Assembly: GCA_900708905.1 (NCBI GenBank)
Contig: CAADRB010000081.1
Coordinates: 178,679-242,678, forward strand
Reading direction: 5' to 3'
Length of the DNA: 64,000 nt
DNA from: Hymenolepis diminuta
Taxonomy: Eukaryota; Platyhelminthes; Cestoda; Cyclophyllidea; Hymenolepididae
In this document: piece after piece, positions 53,986 to 64,000 of the stretch
How the letters are laid out: every line of letters starts with the position of its first letter
How positions within the stretch are numbered: the stretch's first letter is position 1
The notes under the pieces: generated by a model
Database searches by the model: none
Seen by the model: the letters and a program-made list of their open reading frames with translations, nothing else
Told to the model about the DNA's origin: nothing
Position numbers and translations under genes: made by a program

Positions 53986-54468
53986 ATGGTTCACCGAAGT
54001 TTCATCACGACTCCGCTTCAAGAAATTGATAGAATATTTGAATTTTTGAATAAACCTCTTGGCCGACAACTGTTTCGTATTTATAGGTGTACTGAAAATT
54101 ATCTCTGTATTGATATTTTGCCAATAAATAGAGGACGTATTATATTATACTTCCCTGTAAGTTAATCATATTATTTGTGGATTATAGATGCCAATTGATC
54201 AATCTTTATCTCGTAGCCGGCCTATCCACAAGTGAATGCAAGCTGGACGGTTATAATAGGAGAAAAATCAATTTCGGAGTATCAGCATCTGATTCCAGTA
54301 GAAGCAAAAACCATGTTGCAGGGATTCATATCCAGTATGTTTGTGATTACAAAATACCTTAGAATGCAAATGCCATCTGATGTAATACAAATTGATCCGT
54401 CATTTTATGATCAGCTAAAGGAACTGCTACCAGAAGATCATGTACTCACTATATTAAATATTCAGTAA
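53986..54468 (+). CDS. Unknown-family small protein, copy C (140 aa, 2 exons)
   Basis: Exon 1 is 53986-54156 (57 codons, GTAAGT donor) and exon 2 is 54217-54468 (84 codons with TAA), over a 60-bp intron ending TCTCGTAG, phase 0. It shares the intron position and motif order of copies A and B: EIDRIFEFLN, GRQLF, CIDILPINRG, then AYPQV, MLQGFISSMFVITKYL and QIDPSFYDQLKELLPEDH. It has about seven extra N-terminal residues and five more at the start of exon 2. FVITK is identical to copy A. The acceptor could alternatively be the ATTATAG at 54187, but only the downstream one keeps homology. Function unknown; an old paralogue on the opposite strand, 48 kb from the tandem pair. Confidence 0.72.
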
Positions 54469-55063
54469 TTTGCGAATTTTTTAAAATTACTTAAATTTTA
54501 AAATCCATTTCATAAGAACTTTTCTGATTTTGAAGTTGGATCTATTTGGAGTAGGGGTATGGTTAACTAATTAGGCTAGTCCCAAATTAAAGAAGAGAAA
54601 TATTTTAATATTTACGAACTCGAATAGCTTAGTACAATGAGAAAATGAAAATAATCAAGACTGTTACTAGGTAAAATTTTGTTCCTTTTGAAAGGCGCAG
54701 AATCGGTTTTGTGAGAACAAGAGCGAGTTGTTGAAGTATGAGCATAGCACATTAGGAAAGTTTCGTCAAGCGGAGATATTTCATTTTTCTATCATTTTAT
54801 ATTTTATAACTGTTATGAATCCAGGCAACAGTAAAATATTACAGCTAATTAAGGAGAATATTACAAGATTATTAACTGGAATTACAACATTTGGCGACGC
54901 GGCTTTGAAAAAGAACTCATTATTTTAGAAACCCACGTAGATAACGTCCATGAAAACGGATAAACTGAAACGAATTATAAAAACCCAGCATGCAGATTTC
55001 ATAAAATATTTGAAACATAGAGAAATTATGCTGATAAAATAACAGGTAAACTTTTTGTAATCA

Positions 55064-57823
55064 ATGAAACAGTTTTCAAAGCATCTGAACCTGAATCTTG
55101 GGCAATTAGAAAATTTCATCCCCAAATCGGATCCTGACTACAATGTTATGGGGATCAGTGAATCTCACCATGATCCAAATATGGACCATACTTATAATAA
55201 TTGTTTTGATAAAGGCAAGGATATGTTCAGAAAAGGTCTGGCTAACCACACTGAGAAGGAAAGAGTTATGCAACTTCTTCGGCGATTTGGGACCGCTAAA
55301 CACCGGAAGGTAAAAAGACATTCGTTCAAGAGAACTGAATGACCTCAAATCCATCTTCTGCTAACTGTTTGGCGAAAAATCATCAGAATTTTGCAAATGC
55401 TTCGAATGTCTAATATTGACTAAGAGGACAGATGAGGATTGGATTGACTATGTTACTTGAATAAATGGAAATTGTGAACAATCGGACTTTAATTCTATTT
55501 CAAACGATCATTTGAAGTGCCTTTTGCTCCTCTGCGATATGTAGGCTTCCTTCAGTCCGAAATTTCGCGTAAGAATTTCAAATATAATTGGATAAAATCA
55601 TGATATCATCTTATGGAATTTAGATGATGAATGTTCCAGTAGAGTGCCGGTGAATATGGCTATGTTAGAAAAATTGCACAACCCTCCATGAAGAGGAATA
55701 GGAAGGAAAGTATTCCAAACAAGAAATTCCAATCTTGCGCAGGTTATGAAACATTATTTGCGAAATCATCCTTAGTGAAGTCACATTTTCAACATCCGTG
55801 GGAAGAAAGAACATAAAGAAGAAAAATTCAGGAGCAATACAAAGAAAAAGAGATCTGTGGAAAGCCAACTAGATTTTTTAATTTTCTCAGTGTTGTCAGT
55901 TCAAACTATTTGCGAGAGTATATAACCCAGATGATTAATGATAAGAAAGTCACGTTGCAATTGGATACTACTTATAACATCATCTTGATCTCAGGAAAAC
56001 ATGAAGGATCCTGGACCAACGAGTGCTGAAACCGACGAACCGCAGAGCTCGAAAAGCTTCTGGCATTGCCTTGTAATTGGAAGATGAATTTAACTGTAAG
56101 GTTTGCTATTATGATTAGCAAATTATTGCTAATTCATTTTAATCCAGATTTAGAAGTTGTGATTTCACATATTTTTCAGATGGCTCAGGGAAGACTGTGG
56201 CTCATGCATCAGTTCGCCGACATTAGCGGAAAGGAACTATGGACAAATTGAGAAAGAAGCACTTTTCATTGCCTATGCGGTGGAAAACTTCCATTAATTC
56301 CCCCTCCGTCGTCGCTTTTCTTTTATGACAGACCTTTGCAATCAATTTTTGGATTCAAGAAAGGCATTTACCATATTCGACGGATCGTCTTCTGCGCCAG
56401 GAAATAATTTCAACAGGATGGGATCTAGAAATAAAAGATCGGGAGACTACTGGGTTTGTAAAAGTTGACGGATTATCGCAGTTAATTGCAAACATCTATG
56501 GAAGAAATCGTCATCGTCAGCATATCTCTGGAAAAGGATGTGTATTGCACTTTGCCGACTCTATCAGGAATATTCCTGTCACAGCTGCAGAAATAAAGCA
56601 CTCTTCAGCGGAATACTTAGTCATCCAGAAAGTTATGAAAGTTTTATAAACGAAATTCGCAATCTCATCTTTTGAAGGGTACATGTTAGATCTTTTGCAC
56701 CGTCGTAAGGCATTATTTATTGTTGAATCCTCTTTGATGCTTAATGAGAGAGTTGTCATACCAGTTGCTCTTAGGCCATGAGTTCTTCGACAATTTTATT
56801 AGAGTCATCTATGAATAAATCAATTGATGACGTTAGCCGGAGGATGCACGTGCTGGCCGGTAGTAGAAGAGGACATGAACTGCTTGTTAAAGGGTATCTC
56901 AAATGCAAAATACTACTAGAAGCCCTTCAATGAGAAACCAAGACACCGTGGAGCAAATTACATGTTGATTTTGCTGGTCCTATTAAAGGAGTTGTCTATT
57001 TAGTATTTGTGGACTTACACACCAAGTGACCAAATGTACTATCACTGTCATCAACAAATACTGGAGTCACAGTCAAAAGCCTTAACCACATCTGCCCGAC
57101 CGACAGTTCCCTAGAAACTCTGATATCAAACAATGGAATACAGTTCTAATAGCTACGATTAGAAGAATACTGCAAACGAAGAAATATTGATAACTTCATC
57201 ACGTTTCTATCTCACCCACAATCAAATCCCAAGCAGAGCCATGTGTCAACGCCTTCAAAAGGGTCCTATTGAAAACAAAGGGGAGGGAACGACAGAGGAA
57301 GTTATTCGAAACTTCCTATTGACTCCTTATCAGATGCTGGGTGGTAAATTGCCCTTGGATCTACTAATGGGAAGGAACGGTTCGTACCATCAATCATGCT
57401 AAGACACCAAAGACAAATTAGCCAATGATTAGTCATAATGTGTTCATTGTCAATTATCTCGTACATGGCCGTGAATTTCGAATCGTTTACTCTTGGACGG
57501 CTGGAACAGTGGTCAAACGATGGACAATAGTCACCTATAAAATTCAGATAAATGACGCTATTTGGATCAGGTACAAATACCGTTTGAGGCCAAGTATTGC
57601 GGGAATTGTATCAACGCCAGCATCAACCCCACCTTACCTTCTGTTGGACACTTTGAAACCGCCAACAAGTAAATCCGGTAAAGCTCGAGAAAGAAATCCA
57701 GAAAAACGGATTCCCTGCTCAAAAATGACTTGTAAAAAGCTCAGTAGACTTAAAATGAATTGGAAATTGAAGTCATACGAAGAGGAAAGGTCCTTAAAGT
57801 GTGTGATGACAAGGAGAAATTGA
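55064..57823 (+). mobile_element. Decayed Ty3/gypsy retrotransposon, RT deleted
   Basis: Fragments occur in gag-pol order. A gag-like region is at 55100-55560 (TEKERVMQLLRRFGTAKH, FGEKSSEF, DEDWIDYVT, NDHLKCLLLLCDM). A retropepsin remnant near 55930-56100 reads INDKKVTLQLDTTYNI, where DTT replaces the catalytic DT/SG. RNase H starts near 56130 (HFNPDLEVVIS, SDGSGKTVAHAS, YGQIEKEALFIAYAVENFH) and its linker ends KVDGLSQLIAN. Integrase is near 56900-57370 (HVDFAGPIKGVVYLVFVDLH, NFLLTPYQMLGGKLP). The integrase C-terminal part is at 57425-57620 (WTAGTVVKRW, WIRYKYRLRP). Protease joins RNase H within about 100 bp, so the whole reverse transcriptase is gone. There are many stops. No flanking LTRs are proven. 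Confidence 0.85.
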
Positions 57824-57849
57824 AAGTATGCAAACCAGTAAATATTTTT

Positions 57850-59520
57850 TCTTTGACGATATGTTTTCTTCCCTTTTATGCTGTTAATAACTTTTTTCTA
57901 TTAAATTATTTACACAACCTTGTACGTTACACTATTTTTCTCAGATGGCTGGATATCGTTATGCGAAGTTCTAACATCTTCAACTTTGTCTTCTCTTCTC
58001 CCTATTGCTATGTTGTGGATATCTTGGGATTGCTAGCTGGAATTATATTAAAATAGATAAAATTACTATTTCAGTTTTTTTTGGATAATATATTATTTTC
58101 GATCCGATAATACTCAAATATGGAACCAGTCCATCTAACAACAAACTACGAATTCGGTTATTGATATTTTAGCGTTTTCTCCAGCTCTTCTAAAAGTACC
58201 AAATGCTAACATCACCAGGTCGATTAATTCTGATGCTGTTTATCAGAAATAAATATGAATCCGTTAGAGTCATCAATAAATTGTTTAAATTGATGAAAGG
58301 GCCTTTGCAAATTTTGAGTGATCTCCGTCATTAATCCACATGACGTGAATTTCTAAATAATCCTGATACTCACTACTGAAATTAAAAGAGAAGAATCTAC
58401 TTTTTCCATAAACCTATTTTGTGAAATGTCTGCATCAAATACGTCAACTTCGATTAATGCCGACAAAATCAGAAGTTGATGTATAGGCTTAACGTAATTC
58501 AAGGAAAAACAAATAATTGAAAGAAAATTTAAAAGGCCTTTGCTCAAGTTTTACTAGAAGGTCCTATATCCAGATCCTCAGTTTATCGAGCACGTGATAC
58601 GCGCTCTTTGAGATACCACAACTCGAATTACATCTATCGTCACACGCACTAACCCACTAAGTTGTGATCTTTTCAGTACTCGTTTTTTTCTTCTGGGCCT
58701 TATTATTCTACACACATTAGATCAATGCATGGTGTCTGAGTCATTTCAACTAGCTAATGGTCTTCAAGAGTGATAGCTCGTCAGCTGGATCAGCAACAAG
58801 GTATTTACACTCCCTTCTTGTCGTTCTCTATTTCCTCTATTCTAGCCTTTGGAGTAGTCACTTATCATTTAATTATCTCTAAAGTCACTAAGCACAATTA
58901 ATAAACTTACAGGAGTAACTCGCAAGTCTTCTTTAGATTCTCGGAATTATTATAAACCAAGTCATGTATTACCTTGAAAAATTAATTTAATAATATTAAG
59001 GGTCCTCTGTTAGAGGCCAATCTTACATCCCCTTTTGTCCAAAAAGTTTTCGGATAGGTTATACTGTATTCGGGGACAGCTGTATGACACTTTTAATAGA
59101 AGAGTATAAATAGTAAAACGAATTAACTTCTCCGTATTAAGGGAGAAACGCCGTTCCCAAATGGCATAAAATATTACAATATGTAAAAGAACAAATGGTC
59201 TTTATAAAAATTGATATAGATCAAGCATTATAAATTTATAATAAATTTTGAGTTCCTAAAATATGAAAGTATAATCATGAATAATTATTAAATATTTCCC
59301 CTTAACGAAATTTGTGTTGTATGTTTTCTTCCTATTATTATTGAAAACAATCTTATTCCTCAAATTGTTAATATTGTGGAGTTTACAACCCTACCAAGGA
59401 TCTTGCGTGCACTTGAACATTCTGGAAAGTGCGGCGTGTTAGTAATGGCCTAGCGATCAAGTGCTCACATGCGTGCATATGTCTACCCAGCCGATCAACA
59501 GTTATCATACTTAGTAACTA
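57850..59520. other. DNA downstream of the gypsy element
   Basis: No gene is seen. A TGTTAGAGGCC word at 59008 and a TATAAATAG near 59105 could belong to an LTR, but I could not match them to a partner copy. Confidence 0.35.
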
Positions 59521-59524
59521 AGCA

Positions 59525-59865
59525 TGTTGATAGATAAACAAAAGTGCGGTAAACTTTCTCCACGCAATACTGCTATAAGGTAACCAACTAGAAATTCGAG
59601 TAGTAATCTGGCAGAGCCAACAATCTAGAAAACTTGTTAATATAGCAACTTAACACGGAAGCCAATGACCCACAACAGATCGAAAGACACGTCATAGTCA
59701 ACACGCGTGTATTAACGAAACTCCCTCTCAATCGCTATCGGCTTAAAGGAATAAGAATAATTATTAAGTGTCTTTTATCGGTGGGGAAATAAAGAAAGAA
59801 GTTACTTTTTTATTCATAGAAGAAATATTGGGGGCGGGGGAAAATAATTATCATTTCTTCTAACA
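59525..59865 (-). repeat. LTR-like TG...CA repeat, copy 2
   Basis: A 341-bp unit in inverted orientation to 37431-37758. On the plus strand it begins TGTTGATAG and ends CTTCTAACA. The match to copy 1 runs essentially end to end with substitutions and small gaps. It lies 1.7 kb beyond the gypsy remnant, so it might be a relic LTR of that or a different element. No clear target-site duplication is present. Confidence 0.55.
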
Positions 59866-59869
59866 AATA

Positions 59870-62800
59870 CCATCTTTGTTCTTGATACTTTGGACATGGC
59901 CTAGCCATCTTGGGGGTAAATCTGTATTAGAGGACCTTGCTAGAGACCAGTTATACTTGTTAACAACAAGTCGGACTTAAGGAGATTGATAAAGTTCAGC
60001 AAATGGCTTATTTGTGTAGTATCCGCCACAATATGAACTATTATGGAGCGCGTTATGCTCTCGTATTGGAGTTGAACTGTAAGAAATTTTCACTATTCCG
60101 AAGAAAACTTATGTTTTCCATATTCCCGGCTGGGGATATTGACCTGCAGATTGCAGAAGTTGGCAACGACACACAAAGTAGCATTTCAAACGTCAAGTAA
60201 TGACAACATATGTACCGGTTTGTTCATACGACATTCTGGAATGAAATAGAATATGTAGAGTATAGCACTAAAGAAACCTTCATATAACTACTTAATTTGT
60301 TATTAAAATAAAAAAAAATCACACGAAATTATATAAAATCTGATAACAGCAATGAGCACTACGTTGAATATAGATCTGGAACATTTGAAACATTTTGTCA
60401 TAGTAACTGTCATATATATCAAATCTAGGACATTTCAAAAAAACCAGAGTGACATTTACCTTGACAATTTGTCATAAATGGGCATGCTTGTCCTTTAAAA
60501 TAATTTTTAAATTACTAGTGACCATATAAACTTATTTTTAAGCCAATGATTTTTTCGCTAGAGGAGTACTCTTGGACACTTAAGCAACGCAATGAATGTG
60601 AACGGCAGAAATTCGGATAAATTTGTTTTATTGCACTGAAGACATTATTTCCTTCCTCCAAAATTAATGAAAGTTTAAACACAGACCCCATAATTTTATT
60701 TCACTTTTAAGGTTGTTTCTGAGTGCATTTATTTTTAAGTGGGTAATTCTAATAACGGCTCTTCTCAAACAAAGAGAAACTAAAATAAGTCTGAGAAGAT
60801 GATTCAGTTCCACAAATCTCTCCTAGACGCACCCTTCTTGTTGTGTTTTTATCATTTATTGTCAAGTAGCCTCAAGGACGTACATTATAAATATGTTATT
60901 TTTTATGGGACGTGTTGATTGGGATTCATCGGTATTTGGCCGCCCTAAAGTACCTTCAAATATAAATAAACAAGCAAACAAACAAACAAGTATACATACA
61001 TATGTATATATAATCATATTTGTGAGAAAAGTGTACAAAGAACGTGCAAAATTACTTTAACATTTTTTGACCTACTTAGTATTAAATTTGTATTTATATG
61101 TGTTTTCTTTCCCTAAAGCGTCAGTTGAATTATCAAGTATAAAGAGAACTAGAAGTACAGCTTGCGTAATGTCATGACTGAGACGAATTAACGGGGAACC
61201 ATAGAAAGTCTGTTTTATCGGAGCTGTTTTAAGTAAACGTCCAAAAACGTCAATTTCTGCCTCTGAAGTCTTACGGTAGAAATTTCTACCAAATGGTGGT
61301 GTCGCATTTATCGTTGCTGAATTCCATTCACTTGAAGTCCTTTTCTAGGCCATCTACAAATAAGAGTAGATATGGCAATATCTGCATGTATGTTATTGCC
61401 CGTTATGCGCCAACAGATCGGTGTCCCCACGTCTAAGAGGAAGGACAAAAATTGCACACCTCTGAAGGTTGTATTGAGAGAAACGAACATGTATCTACTA
61501 ATGCCATAATTTGAGAGATTTTAACTGACAATTTGGCTAGGATACTCACGAAGGTCAAATGAATGTGATAGGCCATATAACACATTCGGTGAAGACAACA
61601 AATATGAAATGCGCCTGTTAGTAATCTGAAAAAGAAATCAGCTTTTAGGTGCAAATTCTTTTTTCCATAAAACCCAATTAAATAAGGCTCACAAAGTGAC
61701 ATCCAAGACTAGGTCAAAGAGTTGCCCTTGATTTCTACCTTGCAATTTTGGAAAACTAGAATCCATTTTCCCGATATGAAACTCTCCAGAAAGCAGAAGC
61801 CAATTTTGATCGCTGCTCGGATACAATAATATGCGAAGTGAGTTATGTAAGACTTGTATGTTTATTGTACTTAGTTCCCGCTATATACATGCACAAATCA
61901 GAGAAGAATTTGGCGATCTAATAAGCGAATCAATCTCATGTCGATACATCAATTTCAAAGCTGTAAAGGCCAAATGAACTTTGAACGTCAAATTAATAAG
62001 ACGAAAGGTGCTATCAAGGCGCCTGATTCATGTAAACCAATGAAAATTGCAGGAATACGATTTATTTTTTCCTGTTAAATGCAAAAGTGATATATGTGAA
62101 GAAAGATTGACAAAATTTCCAAAATGTTGGGCAATAAATGAACCGAAAGAAGTCTAAAAGTGGCTCTGTTAGTGTTATTTACTTAACAAAGCAATAAATT
62201 TTAAAGAGTGTCTGCAGAAAAGAAAATTACATGGAATAATTTCAGAGGAGTTGCGTCATGCTCTGTGGGCTGTGCTATGTGAAGATCACTTGTGATAACG
62301 CTGCTGTTCGGGCTTCGGAAAGAAGAAATTAATAAAGGTGGTGTGATCGAAATTTATAGTTAAACAATAAGTAAATAAGCACTGAAGATTGTGGCTAATA
62401 ATGCGATCAGAAATCCAGGAAGCGAATAATGAATATGAAGCTGTGGACTGGGATTTGAACCCATTAGGTTTAGAACTGAAAATTAATATGATTAAATGTA
62501 CAATACTCGTCGATGAAAATCTGACAGTTACCCTTCTATTAAAAAATATAAACCTATATTTTCACCTACTTCATGGTTTATTTAATGTTCCAACCATTTT
62601 CACCTACTATACGAATCATACAATATATAGTTGACAACTACTACGACTTTAAGATGACAGAACCGTTTTGGCCGGTTAAGACGACATAGATATGGGGAGG
62701 AAATTAGTCTCTTCAAGAGGATTATACACTGGCAGATAGTTTATTGATTCCAGATGTAGTATACAAACTAAAACATATGGAAACGAATGCTTTAAAAATC

Positions 62801-64000
62801 TTACTAATTTCGGGCCTTGAGCAGATAGCAAACGAAAGGAATTCGACTTAACAATGTAGGTAGGCCGCAAGCACCTTGATGAAACCAGGTGCCAATCCTA
62901 AGAAAAAAATGTGAGGAGCTTCTGCTGAGTTTGAAAATTAGAATATATAAAATATCATCCTCAGTGAACTAGATGAATAAAATTAAACTAAAAGATGCTT
63001 GAAATAAGGTCTTTTCAAATGGCATTGGAGAAACTATTGGAGAATCACACGAAACGGAAGGTGGTGAGAGAGAAGGCATAAAATAGATCTAATGACCCAT
63101 TTACCGACAATAGAATTAATAAAGTTGTCTTCTTACAATGGACTTGAGGATGTAGATATTCTTAATTTGCAGGCATTTTTAAAATTCGATATCAGACATC
63201 CCTCACGTATTCTCTAATCTCAAGGTCGTGGAACGTAATGTCCTTGACCTGGATTCTGGAGAGTAAACATCTGGGTCTCGCCAAGTCCCCTAGCCTTGTC
63301 ATTTTTCTCCTTCAGGTTTTTAACTCATACAAAATGGTATCTTATGAATGGGCATGGACGTGTTTCCTCTGATTCCTTTGTAAGGAGTAGTCGATGCCAT
63401 ACAAGGCTTCTGAAAACATTTACCGGAAGAGATTGTTTCCTAGGTAAATAAAAGTTAAACTCCTAGGCTTCTACAATTACCGAATGGCTGCGTAACAAAT
63501 AATATCATTGTGTCCAGTGATACGTCATTGGGCTGAGGCTTCACCCATCTCAAAATTTACGGTATACAGCCTAATACTGGGGATATCCTAGTTTGCATTA
63601 AAAAATCTAATCGAATATTTACTACAATTATAAATTAAATCCATATTTGGGATTCATTAATGAAATCGTTTGCAGTTATTTCCCTTTAGTATGGCAAGAA
63701 GTAAAAGTTTTAATAAAAATTGAGAATCTGATAAATTAACTTGGTAATACTAATCCGAGTCAGAATAGACGAGATTTTTATATTAATTTAAATACTTTCT
63801 GGATTCGTAAGAGTTGAATTACAAAAATTAATTTAATGAAATTAATTTATATTTCTACATAAATTATTGGTGATATTAATAATGGAATGTTTTAATGCGA
63901 TAATGAATGCAAGTGAATATTTTTTCCCATAATCAAATATAGTGTAGGATGAATCCCTCTTTTCTGAAATATTTTATCTTACAGCTTTCCTAATTATCAC
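59870..64000. other. Right-hand intergenic DNA
   Basis: No supported gene. The short frames at 60003-60200, 61433-61702 and 62389-62634 show no known motif or splice context. An AAAC/TACA simple-repeat stretch lies at about 60960-61010. Confidence 0.4.
60960..61010. repeat. AAAC and TACA simple repeats
   Basis: (AAAC)n followed by TACATACATATGTATATATA. Simple-sequence DNA. Confidence 0.6.

Noticed and set aside
59008..59120. Possible third LTR starting TGTTAGAGGCC
   Set aside because: Only the first seven bases agree with the LTR-like repeats.
32518..63575. Shared word CTTCACCCATCTCA near 32528 and 63540
   Set aside because: Only about 14 bases are identical; a match of this length is expected by chance in the window.

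Overview
The window is nuclear DNA of an AT-rich invertebrate eukaryote, most likely a flatworm and probably a tapeworm (cestode). The grounds are spliced genes with canonical GT/AG introns from 33 bp to 6 kb, polypyrimidine/AG acceptors just upstream of start codons (as in trans-spliced or leader-exon transcripts), cathepsin A and G3BP genes of animal type, and decayed LINE and Ty3/gypsy elements. The taxon is an inference from overall style. No rRNA, tRNA or mitochondrial marker was found to settle it.

Layout. (1) 0.2-6.3 kb: two tandem copies (B and A, minus strand) of a two-exon gene for a 128-residue protein of unknown family; the repeat unit includes flanking DNA. A third, more diverged copy (C, plus strand) lies at 54.0-54.5 kb. 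(2) 7.3-8.7 kb: two decayed, protein-like tracts that I cannot identify. (3) 10.0-18.5 kb: a complete 11-exon gene on the minus strand for a 513-residue lysosomal serine carboxypeptidase (cathepsin A type) with an intact Ser/Asp/His triad. (4) 28.7-35.5 kb: a two-exon gene on the plus strand for a protein of about 250 residues that looks like a member of the aerolysin/ETX-MTX2 beta-pore-forming fold; one 6-kb intron splits it. (5) 40.4-41.9 kb: a three-exon gene on the plus strand for a 431-residue G3BP-like RNA-granule protein with NTF2-like domain, low-complexity linker and RG-rich tail, but no RRM. (6) 48.2-52.5 kb: a dead LINE. (7) 55.0-57.8 kb: a dead Ty3/gypsy element from which the reverse transcriptase has been deleted. 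(8) 37.4 and 59.5 kb: two related 330-340 bp TG...CA units in opposite orientation, probably solo LTRs or a similar non-autonomous element. The rest is AT-rich intergenic or intronic DNA with little that can be assigned.

The genes do not form a pathway. Each stands alone with its own promoter and 3' end. The exon models of cathepsin A, G3BP, the pore-former-like gene and all three small paralogues were built by hand from splice sites and reading phase, and each closes in frame. The most interesting items are the intracellular-looking pore-former-like protein, the unnamed 128-140-residue gene family, the RRM-less G3BP, and the two decayed coding tracts at 7.3-8.7 kb.
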